This document shows positions 8,521 through 17,889 of a stretch of 39,361 nucleotides of DNA, in pieces. How positions within the stretch are numbered: the stretch's first letter is position 1; each line of letters starts with the position of its first letter. The notes under the pieces are model-generated. The model was not told where the DNA came from. It did no database searches and saw nothing but the letters and a program-made list of their open reading frames with translations. The translations under genes were made by a program, and so were the position numbers. The stretch is from Hespellia stercorisuis DSM 15480 (GTDB lineage Bacteria > Bacillota > Clostridia > Lachnospirales > Lachnospiraceae), in contig NZ_FQZY01000041.1 in assembly GCF_900142165.1 (NCBI RefSeq), positions 1-39,361 on the forward strand, written 5' to 3'.

Positions 8521-9222
8521 GTGATTGCGAAACAGAAAATATTAATCGTAGACGATGACGAAAACATCGCAGAATTAATTTCTCTCTATCTGGTAAAGGA
8601 GTGCTTCGACACCCGGATGGTACACAGCGGGGAAGAGGCGCTGGTCGCGTTCGACGGATATCACCCCGATCTGATCCTGCTGGATCTCATGCTGCCGGGA
8701 ATCGACGGATACCAGGTCTGCCGGGAGATCCGGGCCAGAGCCAATGTTCCGATCATCATGCTCTCCGCCAAGGGAGAGGTGTTCGACAAGGTTCTGGGGT
8801 TGGAACTGGGAGCGGACGACTACATGATGAAGCCTTTCGACTCCAAGGAGATGGTCGCCCGCGTCAAGGCGGTTCTGCGGCGATACCAGCCGGTCAAAGC
8901 ACCGGAGCCGGTGGTTGAAAAAATCAAGCGCGTCAATTACGACGGGCTGGAGGTCAATCTGACCAACTACTCTGTCATCTGCGACGGACAAAATGTGGAT
9001 ATGCCGCCCAAAGAGCTGGAGCTGTTATATTTCCTCGCTGCTTCGCCGAATCAGGTGTTCACGAGAGAACAGCTGCTGGATCAGATCTGGGGATACGAGT
9101 ACATCGGCGATACCCGAACCGTGGATGTTCATATCAAGCGGCTCCGCGAGAAGATCAAAGACCATGCTGCCTGGAGCCTTGGAACGGTGTGGGGGATTGG
9201 ATATAAGTTCGAATCGAAGTAA
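8521..9222 (+). CDS. OmpR/PhoB-family response regulator
   Basis: 233 residues, with a GTG start at 8521 behind AAAGGAG. The receiver domain (about 5-120) has the acidic pair DDD (11-13), phosphoacceptor D55 in LILLDLMLPG and the conserved lysine in MMKPFDS. A C-terminal winged-helix DNA-binding domain (about 135-232) contains DMPPKELELLYFLA and DTRTVDVHIKRLREKI. The histidine kinase gene follows after 45 bases, so the two form one two-component system. The upstream gap 8422-8520 contains a small inverted repeat (gaagtc/gacttc) in the leader. The regulated genes and the signal are unknown. Confidence 0.93.
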   Translation: MIAKQKILIVDDDENIAELISLYLVKECFDTRMVHSGEEALVAFDGYHPDLILLDLMLPGIDGYQVCREIRARANVPIIMLSAKGEVFDKVLGLELGADDYMMKPFDSKEMVARVKAVLRRYQPVKAPEPVVEKIKRVNYDGLEVNLTNYSVICDGQNVDMPPKELELLYFLAASPNQVFTREQLLDQIWGYEYIGDTRTVDVHIKRLREKIKDHAAWSLGTVWGIGYKFESK

Positions 9223-9267
9223 AATGCGCGCCAAAGACATTTATAACATGCCATAGGAGTATATCAC

Positions 9268-10671
9268 ATGAAGAGTACACTGTACCTGAAGTTTATCGCC
9301 ATTTATATTACGTTTGGCTTTCTCTCCCTGTTTCTGGTGGCTACGCTTACCTCGCAGCTGATTCTGATGAATCTGGAGAATGAGTCTTCAGGCACGTTGT
9401 ATCAGGAGGCGAATCTGGTTGCCACGGACTACCTGACCGGATATTTTTCCGAGGATTCCTCACCCGCCGCGGTGCGGTCCCAGCTGAACGCCATGCGTCT
9501 CTACCTGAACGCGTCTCTGTGGTTCGTGGATTCCGAGGGGACGATGATCATGTCATCCAAGCTTGTGAATACCAGTGCGCCTATTTCCATCACGGACTTT
9601 GATCCGACGGAGAGCGGTGCCAGCCAATATCAGATTGGCCGCTACCATGATTATTTTTCCGAAGATGTGATTACGGTAACTGCACCGGTCACACAGGGCT
9701 TCTCAACCAGAGGATACCTTCTGATTCACAAGCCGGTGTCTGACATTCTGGCTGAGCGGGATCGTGTCCTGATTCCGGTCTACATCACGATTCTGGTCGT
9801 GTATGCATTTTCGTTTATCATACTGATCGGTTTTCATTTCTTCATTTACCGGCCGCTTCGCAAGATCACAGAGGCCGCCACTCAGTATGCGTCCGGCAAT
9901 CTGACCTACGAGATCCCGGTCAACGCCCACGATGAAATGGGATATTTGTCGGCATCTCTCAACTTTATGGCTTCGCAGCTTCAGGACATGGAGGACTATC
10001 AGAAAAACTTCATTGCCAATGTCTCTCATGATTTCCGTTCGCCGCTGACTTCCATCAAGGGGTACGTGGAGGCCATCGCAGACGGGACCATTCCGCCGGA
10101 GATGCAGGGGAAGTACCTGGGAATCATTCTGTTTGAGACGGAGCGTCTGACGGATCTGACTAAGGATCTGCTGACCCTGAACGAGTTTGACCGCAAGGAG
10201 CTGATGCTGGACAAGAGCACCTTTGACATTCAGGAGATGATCAAAAATACTGCCAACTCCTTCGAGGGGTCCTGCACCTCCAAGAAAATTTCCATCGAGC
10301 TGCTGCTCATGCCGGATGCGGAGATGGTACATGCCGACCGCAGCAAGATCCAGCAAGTGCTCTACAACCTTCTGGACAATGCGATCAAATTCAGTGAATA
10401 CGAGTCCACCGTCACCGTCGAGGTCACCGAGCGCAATGACAAGGTCACGGTGTCCGTAAAGGACAGCGGAATCGGGATTCCGCGCAAGGAAGTCAATAAG
10501 ATCTGGGAGCGTTTTTACAAATCCGACCTCTCCCGCGGCAAAGACAAAAAGGGAACCGGGCTTGGGCTGGCCATTGTCAAAGAGATCATTCAGGCGCACG
10601 ACGAGTACATCAATGTGGTAAGTACTGAGGGTGTGGGGACGGAATTTATTTTTTCTTTGAGCAAGAAATAG
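9268..10671 (+). CDS. Two-component sensor histidine kinase (HAMP, HisKA, HATPase)
   Basis: 467 residues. Membrane helix 1 (about 10-32), an extracellular sensor domain of about 130 residues and membrane helix 2 (about 168-192) lead into a HAMP linker. The HisKA motif NVSHDFRSPLTSIKG has phospho-accepting H254. The ATPase carries the N box NLLDNAIKFS, the G1 box DSGIGIP and the G2 box GTGLGLAIVKE. All catalytic motifs are intact. It pairs with the OmpR-type regulator just upstream. The stop is 4 bases before a long palindromic repeat that may end its transcript. The signal cannot be deduced. Confidence 0.93.
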   Translation: MKSTLYLKFIAIYITFGFLSLFLVATLTSQLILMNLENESSGTLYQEANLVATDYLTGYFSEDSSPAAVRSQLNAMRLYLNASLWFVDSEGTMIMSSKLVNTSAPISITDFDPTESGASQYQIGRYHDYFSEDVITVTAPVTQGFSTRGYLLIHKPVSDILAERDRVLIPVYITILVVYAFSFIILIGFHFFIYRPLRKITEAATQYASGNLTYEIPVNAHDEMGYLSASLNFMASQLQDMEDYQKNFIANVSHDFRSPLTSIKGYVEAIADGTIPPEMQGKYLGIILFETERLTDLTKDLLTLNEFDRKELMLDKSTFDIQEMIKNTANSFEGSCTSKKISIELLLMPDAEMVHADRSKIQQVLYNLLDNAIKFSEYESTVTVEVTERNDKVTVSVKDSGIGIPRKEVNKIWERFYKSDLSRGKDKKGTGLGLAIVKEIIQAHDEYINVVSTEGVGTEFIFSLSKK

Positions 10672-10674
10672 GAT

Positions 10675-10779
10675 GGGAGCGCAAAAGGGGACGGGTCAAA
10701 AGTGCAATTGGGGACGTAGCAAAGTGACACTTTGCTACGTCCCCAATTGCACTTTTGACCCGTCCCCTTTTGCACTCCC
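10675..10779. repeat. Long palindromic repeat, copy 1 (about 105 bp)
   Basis: Two arms, 10681-10726 and 10728-10773, are perfect reverse complements over 46 bp around one loop base. After one mismatch the match continues for 5 more bp on each side. The inner core, caattggggacgtagcaaag, is shared with the repeats at 13687 and 22795. It lies between the 3' ends of the convergent kinase and binding-protein genes and may act as a terminator in both directions. The shape is that of a REP/MITE-like dispersed element. Confidence 0.9.
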
Positions 10780-10825
10780 TTTCAGAATTTCCTTCTGACC
10801 TTTATTGAGAGCTTTATTGAGAACT

Positions 10826-11980
10826 TTATTTATACAGCATGTTTACAATAGAGTCGTCTGTCATATTGTCCTTGGTTACCCAGATGTATCCAGTGTCTAC
10901 TACTGCTTCATTTCCCTGATTCAGGATTGTTCTCGCGCAGGCTACCACTGCCGCATAGCCCATGCCAAATGGATTCTGCACGATCAGGCCGCTCAGCGTC
11001 CCATCCTCAAGCGCTTTCTGCTGGTCTTCTCCATAGTCGAAGCCTACGACCTTGATGCCCGTATTCTTCATCTGTTTACAACTGTCCAGTGTCAGCTGTG
11101 TTGTGAGATCGTTGGTGGCAAAAACCCCCTTCACCTCTGGGTGGATCTCCAGATAGTACGCTATCACATCTTCATCGCTCAGATCATCCACCGTCACTTT
11201 TTTCGTCTCATCGATAATTCCTTCGTTTTTCTTCTCCGCAATTGTCTTCTTCATCGCATCCATCTGACTGTTGTAAATGGTCTCCACAATCTTCACATTG
11301 GGATGATTGTTCGTGATCTCATCCGTGAAGCCTTTCACCCGCTCCTTGCCGGAGGATGAATTTTCATCGTGAGCAATGAGAATCACTTCACCGCTGTCTT
11401 CGATCTCTCCACATAGCTTGGCCGCCGCTGTTCCCGCTGCTTCCTCGTTGTTTGTTCTGCAGGTGCACAGAATGCCCTGATAATTATTGCCGGAGTCGAA
11501 TGCGACAATCGGAATGTCGCTCTCCGTCGCCAAATCAAACTGCATGCTGCAGGCACTGTCATCAATGCTCGCAATTCCGATTGCATTCGGATAGCGCGAC
11601 AGCTCCTCATCCAGAATATTGACCTGTTCATCGATATCCTCTTCCTTCGACGGTGCGTTGAACGTCACTTTGATCTTGTCGTCCCCCGTGTATCCCAGTG
11701 CAGTATTGAGATCCTCCGTCGCCTGCTTTACCCCGGCTTCAACCGTCGTCCAGTACGGCGTAGCCTCCTGGCGGCCGATAATGGAGATAAATGTCCCCTT
11801 CTCCAGATCCAACCCGTCTACATTGTTATACGCCAACGGATTAATTGCGTTAAGATTCCCCTGATATGTCGGCACTTCCCCTGCCTTGAGCGTTGCGGTA
11901 TTATCGATTTTCTCACTGCATGCGCTCAAAGAAAACACCATACTTCCAGCTAAAAACATAGCGATCATTCTTTTTTTCAT
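10826..11980 (-). CDS. Sugar-binding lipoprotein, RbsB type, without a linked transporter
   Basis: 384 residues. A lipoprotein signal peptide with lipobox LSAC places it on the outside of the membrane. The rest is a periplasmic-binding-protein type 1 fold (Peripla_BP_4), with FISIIGRQEATPYWTTVEAG at the start of the first lobe, IPIVAFDSGNNYQG at the hinge and KGVFATNDLTTQL in the second lobe. Such proteins deliver sugars to ABC importers or hand them to sensors. No permease or ATPase gene adjoins it. Upstream it is divergent from ferredoxin, and downstream it converges on the two-component system. Its ligand is unknown. Confidence 0.85.
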   Translation of the reverse strand: MKKRMIAMFLAGSMVFSLSACSEKIDNTATLKAGEVPTYQGNLNAINPLAYNNVDGLDLEKGTFISIIGRQEATPYWTTVEAGVKQATEDLNTALGYTGDDKIKVTFNAPSKEEDIDEQVNILDEELSRYPNAIGIASIDDSACSMQFDLATESDIPIVAFDSGNNYQGILCTCRTNNEEAAGTAAAKLCGEIEDSGEVILIAHDENSSSGKERVKGFTDEITNNHPNVKIVETIYNSQMDAMKKTIAEKKNEGIIDETKKVTVDDLSDEDVIAYYLEIHPEVKGVFATNDLTTQLTLDSCKQMKNTGIKVVGFDYGEDQQKALEDGTLSGLIVQNPFGMGYAAVVACARTILNQGNEAVVDTGYIWVTKDNMTDDSIVNMLYK

Positions 11981-12116
11981 ATTTATAACCTCTTTTTGTC
12001 AACAAATCATAGTAATTACCTATACTACTATACACCAATCCTGTGAAAATAAAAGGAATTTTTTCTTAAGTTTTTAATCCCTCCTGAATTGTTCGCAAAA
12101 TAGACCATAAAAGCCC

Positions 12117-12145
12117 TTGTATATTTATTTTTTTTGTATTAGAAT
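12117..12145 (+). promoter_or_regulatory. Sigma-A promoter of the ferredoxin gene
   Basis: TTGTAT (12117-12122), a 17-base T-rich spacer and TAGAAT (12140-12145) lie about 60 bases upstream of the ferredoxin ATG. Confidence 0.6.
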
Positions 12146-12204
12146 GTAGGAGTAACGGTGTAGAACTACATACCGAATTCAGAAAAAAAGGAGGATACTT
12201 AACT

Positions 12205-12375
12205 ATGGCACACGTAATTAGTGATGAATGTGTAAGCTGCGGAGCTTGTGAATCAGAATGTCCAGTAGGAGCAATCAGCCAGGGCGCTGACCACTACGAA
12301 ATCGACGCTGACGCTTGTGTAGATTGTGGAGCATGTGCTGCTCAATGTCCAACAGGAGCTATCTCTGCTGAGTAA
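12205..12375 (+). CDS. 2[4Fe-4S] clostridial-type ferredoxin
   Basis: A 56-residue electron carrier. Two CxxCxxCxxxCP motifs are visible, with cysteines at 9, 12, 15, 19 and at 38, 41, 44, 48. Each set of cysteines contributes to two [4Fe-4S] clusters, exactly as in clostridial ferredoxin. The ATG follows a strong AAAGGAGG site by about 10 bases. The gene has its own promoter upstream and a terminator right after, so it is monocistronic and probably well expressed. It would carry low-potential electrons for anaerobic metabolism. Physiological partners cannot be seen here. Confidence 0.96.
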   Translation: MAHVISDECVSCGACESECPVGAISQGADHYEIDADACVDCGACAAQCPTGAISAE

Positions 12376-12392
12376 GAAATATGATAATTTCC

Positions 12393-12427
12393 AAAAAGTA
12401 CCTGCCGTCTTGGCTGGTACTTTTTTG
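12393..12427 (+). terminator. Rho-independent terminator after ferredoxin
   Basis: A stem pairing aaaaagtacc with ggtacttttt, plus an inner gcc/ggc after one mismatch and a 5-base loop, ends in a run of six T. Confidence 0.85.
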
Positions 12428-12562
12428 TTTGTCCATAAACTGCAAATGTGCTGGACGATCATGAGGAAACGGCGAAACGGATTCTGAATGTCCGCTTGGT
12501 TGTCCGAATTTTGCTGTCAGCATTTGACGAACGAAAAATATGGGAAACTGGCTGTATCATGC

Positions 12563-12736
12563 TATAATTAGTACAAGCAATCGTTGAGTGCTTGTATTAA
12601 TTGCGCTGAGGAGACCCCGCCAGAGGTGCGGATTCCCGCCTTAGCGCCTGCGCAGATATCCGCGGACGCTGTCTGCTTTCAAATGGATCTGCCATAATAT
12701 AATAACAGGGAGTATTAACAGGAGGGATTGTATAGT
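12563..12736 (+). promoter_or_regulatory. Extended -10 promoter and structured leader of the MerR-type gene
   Basis: The 361-base gap between ferredoxin and the MerR-type gene holds no coding frame I can support. TATAAT at 12563-12568 is preceded by TGC, an extended -10 element; the -35 is poor. The following leader of about 160 bases can fold into an 8-bp hairpin (12572-12579 with 12589-12596). A second, 9-bp stem (12603-12611 with 12639-12647) encloses a small ccgc/gcgg hairpin. I do not recognise a known riboswitch class. The ribosome binding site of the MerR-type gene lies at its end (AGGAGGG, about 12719-12725). Confidence 0.45.
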
Positions 12737-13624
12737 ATGGGCGAAGTACGCTACATGATCTCGGAGGCTGCCAAGCAGGTGGATGTGGAATCACATGCCC
12801 TGCGCTACTGGGAGGACGAGCTCGGACTCTCCATCGGCCGCACCGAGATGGGACACAGATACTATACAAAAGATGACATACAATTATTTCTTTGTATCAA
12901 GAAACTAAAAGACAACGGGATGCTTCTCCGGGAGCTGAAGCCGCTGATTCCTGAACTGCTGGCGACCAGAGCAAAGGTAGCGGAAAGTGTGCCACCGGAA
13001 TTCATCCGAAACGCTGCGCAGAATACGCTGAATAATACGCTTGCAGGTACGTCCAGGGATCCGGAGGCCGCTTTTGCCAAGGACAGTACCGGCAAGTCTG
13101 TCAAGAACAGTGTAAAAAGTACTGCGGAAAACAGTCCCGGGGATTCGTCCCAGAAATCAACCAGTAAAAATCCGATTCGGAATACCGCGAAGTCCACCAC
13201 CGCAAATACGGCGCAGAGCTCCACGAAACCTGCTGCCGCAGGCAATTTCGTCAATTCCGCTCCGGACAACACAGCACTTCCCGCAAAGCATAGGACAGAT
13301 TCCGGCCATCTCGAAAGCACCGAGAGGCCATTCGAGGTTATCACCGACGAAAACCTGAAAAAGATGCGCTCCCTGATCGGCGAGGTAGTCGGCGAAGTCG
13401 TAAACGAAGCGATCACCGATAATAACATACAGCTTAAAAAAGACATCACCCAGACCGTCACTTCCGATGTGGTGCGGGAGATGGGCTATCTGCTTCAGGC
13501 AAAAGAGCGGCGGGAGGAAGAGCATTTCCGAAAAATGGACTGCCTGATCCGCCAGCAGCAGGCGCACCGCAAAGAATCCGTCAAACGGACGCCGCTCGTG
13601 CGCCTGCGGGATCTGCTTACATAG
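12737..13624 (+). CDS. MerR-family transcriptional regulator with long C-terminal region
   Basis: 295 residues from the ATG at 12737, which is 11 bases after AGGAGGG; a TTG at 12728 is too close to that site. Residues about 5-75 are a MerR winged helix (MISEAAKQVDVESHALRYWE and GHRYYTKDDIQLF). A low-complexity S/T/N/K-rich linker (about 95-195) follows, then a conserved-looking tail with helices (ENLKKMRSLIGEVVGEVVNE) and a charged coiled-coil stretch (AKERREEEHFRKMDCLIRQQ). No ligand-binding cysteines or drug-binding domain are evident, so it may sense something through the tail or act structurally on DNA. It ends about 60 bases before palindrome copy 2 and converges on dnaB. Confidence 0.8.
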   Translation: MGEVRYMISEAAKQVDVESHALRYWEDELGLSIGRTEMGHRYYTKDDIQLFLCIKKLKDNGMLLRELKPLIPELLATRAKVAESVPPEFIRNAAQNTLNNTLAGTSRDPEAAFAKDSTGKSVKNSVKSTAENSPGDSSQKSTSKNPIRNTAKSTTANTAQSSTKPAAAGNFVNSAPDNTALPAKHRTDSGHLESTERPFEVITDENLKKMRSLIGEVVGEVVNEAITDNNIQLKKDITQTVTSDVVREMGYLLQAKERREEEHFRKMDCLIRQQQAHRKESVKRTPLVRLRDLLT

Positions 13625-13686
13625 CGCTGTTATCAGCGGATCAACTGCCCGGCAAACACAACCAGGAATACAACTGGGGATCATTG

Positions 13687-13763
13687 GGGACAGGTTAAAA
13701 GGCAATTGGGGACGTAGCAAAGTGTCACTTTGCTACGTCCCCAATTGCCTTTTAACCTGTCCC
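13687..13763. repeat. Long palindromic repeat, copy 2 (77 bp)
   Basis: Perfect 38-bp arms (13687-13724 and 13726-13763) flank one loop base. The core is the same as in copy 1, but the outer arm reads gggacaggttaaaagg instead of gggacgggtcaaaagtg, changed in both arms so that pairing stays perfect. It lies between the convergent MerR-type gene and dnaB, and its last base is the last base of the dnaB stop codon. Confidence 0.9.
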
Positions 13764-15118
13764 TACTCATACGAATCGTTTCCGCCGCCAACGGCATTTC
13801 CGAAACGTGTGTACTGTGGCAGCCATGCCAGGCGCACGGTTCCGATCGGACCGTTTCTCTGTTTGGCTATGATAATCTCTGCGATATTTTTGTCTTCTGT
13901 ATCTTTGATATAATAATCCTCACGGTAAATAAACATAACAACGTCGGCATCCTGCTCGATGGCTCCGGACTCTCGAAGATCGGAGAGCATCGGACGCTTA
14001 TCGGTTCTCTGCTCCACGGCACGGCTCAGCTGTGACAACGCAACCACCGGCACATCCAGTTCTCTCGCCAGCCCCTTCAGCGAACGGGAAATATCCGAAA
14101 TCTCCTGCTGCCTGTTGTCCGAGTTTCTGCCCGGTCTTCCCGACATCAACTGCAGGTAATCGATGATGATCATGTCAAGCCCCAGCTCCAGCTTGTACTT
14201 TCTGCATTTCGAACGCATCTCCGTGATGGAGATACCAGAGGTGTCGTCGATGATCATCTTGGACTTTCCAATGGTTCCCGCACCCTCGATCAGCTTCTCC
14301 CAGTCCGTGTCCTTCAGGTTACCGGTACGGATCAGCTGCGCATCCACATGCGCCTCCAGAGAGAAGAGACGATTCACCAGCTGTTCCTTGGACATCTCGA
14401 GACTGAAGATCGCAACTGTCATATTCTCACGAAATGCCACATTCTGCGCAATATTCAGCACGAACGCCGTTTTACCCATGGAAGGTCTGGCCGCGATCAG
14501 TACCAGATCCGACCTCTGCAGGCCGGACAGCTTGTAGTCCAGATCCATAAATCCGGTGGGAATACCGGTGACGGTTCCCGTGGTCTTCGACGCCTTCTCG
14601 ATTCGATCCAGCGCGTTCATGACTACCTGCTTGATCGGCGTATAATCTTTGGTATTGCGGTGCTGTACTAGCTCAAATATTCTCTTTTCCGTATCCTCCA
14701 GAATGCTCTCCAGAGGCTCACTTGCCACATAACATGTATTTGCGATCTCCTCGTTCAGCTTGATCAGCCGGCGCAGCGTCGACTTCTCCTGCACGATCTC
14801 TGCATAATACTTTACATTTGCCGATGTCGGCACATTCGTGATCAGCTCCCGGACGAACTCCATGCTGCTGATCTCTGGCGGGACATTCTTCTCCCGCAGA
14901 CGCTCCTGCAGCGTGACCAGATCCACCGGTCTGCCCTCGTTGAAGAGCTCCACCATTGAATCAAAGAGTACGCCATAAGCCGACTGATAAAAATCACTGC
15001 CGTCGATCAACTCTCCGGCAGTCATAATTGCATCCTTATCCATCAGCATCGCACCGATTACGGACTGCTCCGCTTCTATACTATGAGGCAATATCTTCTT
15101 GATAATTGCTTCTTCCAT
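13763..15118 (-). CDS. dnaB: Replicative DNA helicase DnaB (DnaC in Bacillus)
   Basis: 451 residues from the ATG at 15118, which has AGGAGA 10 bases upstream; an upstream in-frame extension would run into rplI. The N-terminal DnaB domain (PHSIEAEQSVIGAMLMDKDA) is followed by the RecA-like helicase core with Walker A ARPSMGKTAF (about 208-216), Walker B DMIIIDYLQLMSG and the arginine finger region KGLARELDVPVVALSQLSR. It unwinds DNA at the replication fork as a hexamer. The gdpP-rplI-dnaB order is the common Firmicutes arrangement. The stop codon abuts palindrome copy 2. Confidence 0.96.
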   Translation of the reverse strand: MEEAIIKKILPHSIEAEQSVIGAMLMDKDAIMTAGELIDGSDFYQSAYGVLFDSMVELFNEGRPVDLVTLQERLREKNVPPEISSMEFVRELITNVPTSANVKYYAEIVQEKSTLRRLIKLNEEIANTCYVASEPLESILEDTEKRIFELVQHRNTKDYTPIKQVVMNALDRIEKASKTTGTVTGIPTGFMDLDYKLSGLQRSDLVLIAARPSMGKTAFVLNIAQNVAFRENMTVAIFSLEMSKEQLVNRLFSLEAHVDAQLIRTGNLKDTDWEKLIEGAGTIGKSKMIIDDTSGISITEMRSKCRKYKLELGLDMIIIDYLQLMSGRPGRNSDNRQQEISDISRSLKGLARELDVPVVALSQLSRAVEQRTDKRPMLSDLRESGAIEQDADVVMFIYREDYYIKDTEDKNIAEIIIAKQRNGPIGTVRLAWLPQYTRFGNAVGGGNDSYE

Positions 15119-15137
15119 GATACGATGTTCTCCTATC

Positions 15138-15584
15138 TTATTCCTCGCCAACCACAACCTTCAGATTCGCGGTTACCTTCGCATGCACCTTCACCGGAAC
15201 GATATGCTCACCCAGAGTCTTGATCGCATCCTTGAGCACAACCTTCTTCTTGTCAATTTCAATTCCCATCTGGTCTTTGACCGCCACCGCGATCTCCTTG
15301 CTGGATACGGAACCGAATGTCTTACCGCCCTCGCCAACCTTGATGGCCAGACTGATCTGTCCCTTCTCGATCTCTGCCGCCAGCGCCTTCGCCGCGTCCA
15401 GATTCTCCTGGGCAATGCGGTCCTCGTTGTTCTTCTTCAGCTTCAGATCATTCAGATTCTTGCTGGTCGCTTCCAGGCCAAGGTTCTTATGCAGAATAAA
15501 GTTTCTCGCGTATCCGTCACTCACGTTGACAACCTCACCCTTTTTTCCGAGGGATTTTACATCTTCCAATAAAATTACTTTCAT
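15138..15584 (-). CDS. rplI: 50S ribosomal protein L9
   Basis: 148 residues, typical for bacterial L9. The N-terminal domain has the signature [20 protein letters not shown], followed by the long connecting helix and the C-terminal domain with [19 protein letters not shown]. It binds domain V of 23S rRNA and protrudes from the large subunit. Its GAAGGAGA binding site overlaps the end of gdpP, and its start is 1 base beyond the gdpP stop, so translation is probably coupled. Confidence 0.97.
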   Translation of the reverse strand: MKVILLEDVKSLGKKGEVVNVSDGYARNFILHKNLGLEATSKNLNDLKLKKNNEDRIAQENLDAAKALAAEIEKGQISLAIKVGEGGKTFGSVSSKEIAVAVKDQMGIEIDKKKVVLKDAIKTLGEHIVPVKVHAKVTANLKVVVGEE

Positions 15585-15585
15585 A

Positions 15586-17628
15586 TTAAATGTCTCCTTC
15601 TTCTAACATTCTGTCTATCGTTTTCTTTAACATACGTATCGCTTTGTCCATATCCGTAAATTTAAACTGCATTCCCGCGGCATTGATATGTCCGCCGCCG
15701 CCCAGTTCCTCCGCAATTATCTGCACATTCAGCTCATCAATGGATCTGGCGCTCACAAAAATTTGTCCGTTGTACTCCACGAACACAAAGGACGCCTTGA
15801 TTCCGCTGATGTCGAGCAGCTCGTTGGCCGCCTGCGCCGCCAGCACAGTCGGACTGTCGATGTCGCTCGGGCAGACCGCAATCGCGAACTCGTCGTGGTA
15901 AACCTCCGCCAACCGTACAGCCTCCGCCTTGGCGCGGTAGGATTCCATGTCGTCACGGAACATCTTGCGGACTCTCGTGATGTCGGCCCCGCATCTCCGC
16001 AGGAATGCCGCCGCCTCAAATGTCCGGACACCGGTACGATTCATAAAGTTTCTTGTATCAATCATAATTCCCGCGTACAGGCAGTCCGCCTCCACGATTG
16101 GAATCTTGATATCCTCGACAATATACTGCAGTACCTCCGCCACCATCTCGCAGGTGGAGGACGAATACGGCTCCACATAGGAGAGCACTGCGTTCTCAAT
16201 CTTGTTGCTGCTCTGTCTGTGATGATCCAGTACTGCGATCGTCTTCGACTTGGTCAGCAGTTCCGGACACTCTGTCATACCCGGCTTGTTGGTGTCGACC
16301 ACAACCACCATGGTGTTGTCGGTCAGATAATCCTTCACCTTCTCCGAGGAAATAAACAGGTCCTTCGGATATGCCTTATTTTTTGCAATTTCATCATACA
16401 GCGGCCGCACAGAACTCGTCACCTCGTTAATGATGATGTGTGCCTTCTTCTCCAGTTCACTCGCCGCGCGGTAAATGCCGATGCAGGCTCCCAGAGAATC
16501 TGCGTCAGAAATGCGGTGTCCCATGACCAGTACCTGATCCTTCGCCACAATAAACTCCCGGAGTGCCTCCGCCTTAACTCTTGCCTTGACCCTCGTATTC
16601 TTGGAGGTCTGTTCCTTCTTGCCACCGAAGTATGTAATTCCGTGGCAGTCCTTGATGACCGCCTGATCTCCGCCCCGGGCAAGTGCCAGGTCGATCGCCA
16701 CACGGGCATAATTATAGCTCTGTGCGTAAGTCGCCGTATTCAATCCGAGTCCAATGCTCAGCGTCGCGGATCTCGCATTACCGATATTCACTTCCTTCAC
16801 GTCCTCGATCAGGGAGAACTTATCCTCCTTGATCGTGTTGTAGCTCTTCTTTTTGATGACAACGAAATATTTATCTTTCTCCAATTTCTTCACAATACCG
16901 TCGACCTCACCGATATACTGGTTGATCTTGCGGTCGATCAGCGCCACCAGCAGTGACTGGCGAACCTCCTCGACGCTCTCCATGACCTCATCGTAATTGT
17001 CGATGTAGATCAGACCGGCGATAAGCTTCTGGTCCTCATTCTCCTGCACGTAGGCGTTCAGCTCTGTGACATCCTTCATATGGACCGCGATAAAGTATTC
17101 CTTCTCCTCCGGAATCTCGAGCAGCTGCTCCGTCTCGCTGAAACCCTCCACGGAAACCTTGCGCATCTCCACCTGATAATCGCGTTCTTTGTAGGTGATG
17201 TCCATCTCCATGTGCTCCGTATCATTCTTCGGAAATACACTGCGGTTGAGCTCCGGAATCATCTTACTCAGATACTTTTCCGGTTTATCCCCGACCACCG
17301 TTTGAAAACTGTCGTTCATCCAGATGATTCGCCCATCCTCCAACAGCAATGCATAGGGCAGTGCCAGTTCCTTCAGCAGCGTATTCTGTACCACACCGTA
17401 CTGCGTCGCAAACTCGATCAGATCCGCATAGATCACAGACCGATTATGAAAATACAGAATACATACGACAACCGCATAAACTATGATTCCAAGCGCCATA
17501 AAGACACCGGCCTTCTTGTCTGTCATAAATATCCATACGTTCATGACAATCAGCAATACTGTCATCAAAATGGGCCACTGCATATACGTTCGCAGCTGCC
17601 CTTTTAACTGCATGTTTTTTCTCTTCAT
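15586..17628 (-). CDS. gdpP: Cyclic di-AMP phosphodiesterase GdpP (DHH/DHHA1)
   Basis: A 680-residue membrane protein that hydrolyses c-di-AMP. Two membrane helices (about 17-33 and 40-60) lead to a PAS-like domain (about 80-190) and a degenerate GGDEF domain (about 195-330). The DHH phosphoesterase follows with [11 protein letters not shown] (near 376) and LDHHRQ (near 469), and DHHA1 contains [10 protein letters not shown] (near 641). Domain order and length match GdpP/YybT. The metal-binding D and H residues are intact. It is the first gene of the gdpP-rplI-dnaB unit, with a clear promoter at 17749-17776. Loss of this protein raises c-di-AMP in Firmicutes, which affects potassium balance and cell-wall stress; that is family knowledge. 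Confidence 0.95.
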   Translation of the reverse strand: MKRKNMQLKGQLRTYMQWPILMTVLLIVMNVWIFMTDKKAGVFMALGIIVYAVVVCILYFHNRSVIYADLIEFATQYGVVQNTLLKELALPYALLLEDGRIIWMNDSFQTVVGDKPEKYLSKMIPELNRSVFPKNDTEHMEMDITYKERDYQVEMRKVSVEGFSETEQLLEIPEEKEYFIAVHMKDVTELNAYVQENEDQKLIAGLIYIDNYDEVMESVEEVRQSLLVALIDRKINQYIGEVDGIVKKLEKDKYFVVIKKKSYNTIKEDKFSLIEDVKEVNIGNARSATLSIGLGLNTATYAQSYNYARVAIDLALARGGDQAVIKDCHGITYFGGKKEQTSKNTRVKARVKAEALREFIVAKDQVLVMGHRISDADSLGACIGIYRAASELEKKAHIIINEVTSSVRPLYDEIAKNKAYPKDLFISSEKVKDYLTDNTMVVVVDTNKPGMTECPELLTKSKTIAVLDHHRQSSNKIENAVLSYVEPYSSSTCEMVAEVLQYIVEDIKIPIVEADCLYAGIMIDTRNFMNRTGVRTFEAAAFLRRCGADITRVRKMFRDDMESYRAKAEAVRLAEVYHDEFAIAVCPSDIDSPTVLAAQAANELLDISGIKASFVFVEYNGQIFVSARSIDELNVQIIAEELGGGGHINAAGMQFKFTDMDKAIRMLKKTIDRMLEEGDI

Positions 17629-17748
17629 TCTTTTTCCTCACATCCCGCGACAAACACTCCCCTTTTCGTCAACGGCATTCTTTATCATAGCCTCCACACT
17701 GCGCACCAAACTCCGCTTCGCATTCTCCGGCTCACAGCTTGCCTGAAC

Positions 17749-17776
17749 ATTATACCACTTTTTCATATATTCGCAA
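17749..17776 (-). promoter_or_regulatory. Sigma-A promoter of the gdpP-rplI-dnaB operon
   Basis: On the minus strand TTGCGA (17771-17776), a 16-base spacer and TATAAT (17749-17754) lie about 120 bases upstream of gdpP. I see no gene in 17629-17889. Confidence 0.65.
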
Positions 17777-17889
17777 ATACCTGCCTGAAATGTTTATTAT
17801 GCAAAGCCGTTTACACGGCAATTCCATTCCCCGGCTGTATCCCCGCTGCCCTGCACAGGACTTAAAGCAGCCCCCGCAAAACAGCGCGT

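Noticed and set aside
12572-12647. 6S RNA or signal recognition particle RNA
   Set aside because: The conserved SRP tetraloop region and the long 6S bubble structure are not recognisable.
17629-17889. An AgrD-like signal peptide gene near the LytTR/GHKL pair
   Set aside because: I found no short frame with a binding site and a peptide-like sequence in the gap, and no AgrB homologue nearby.
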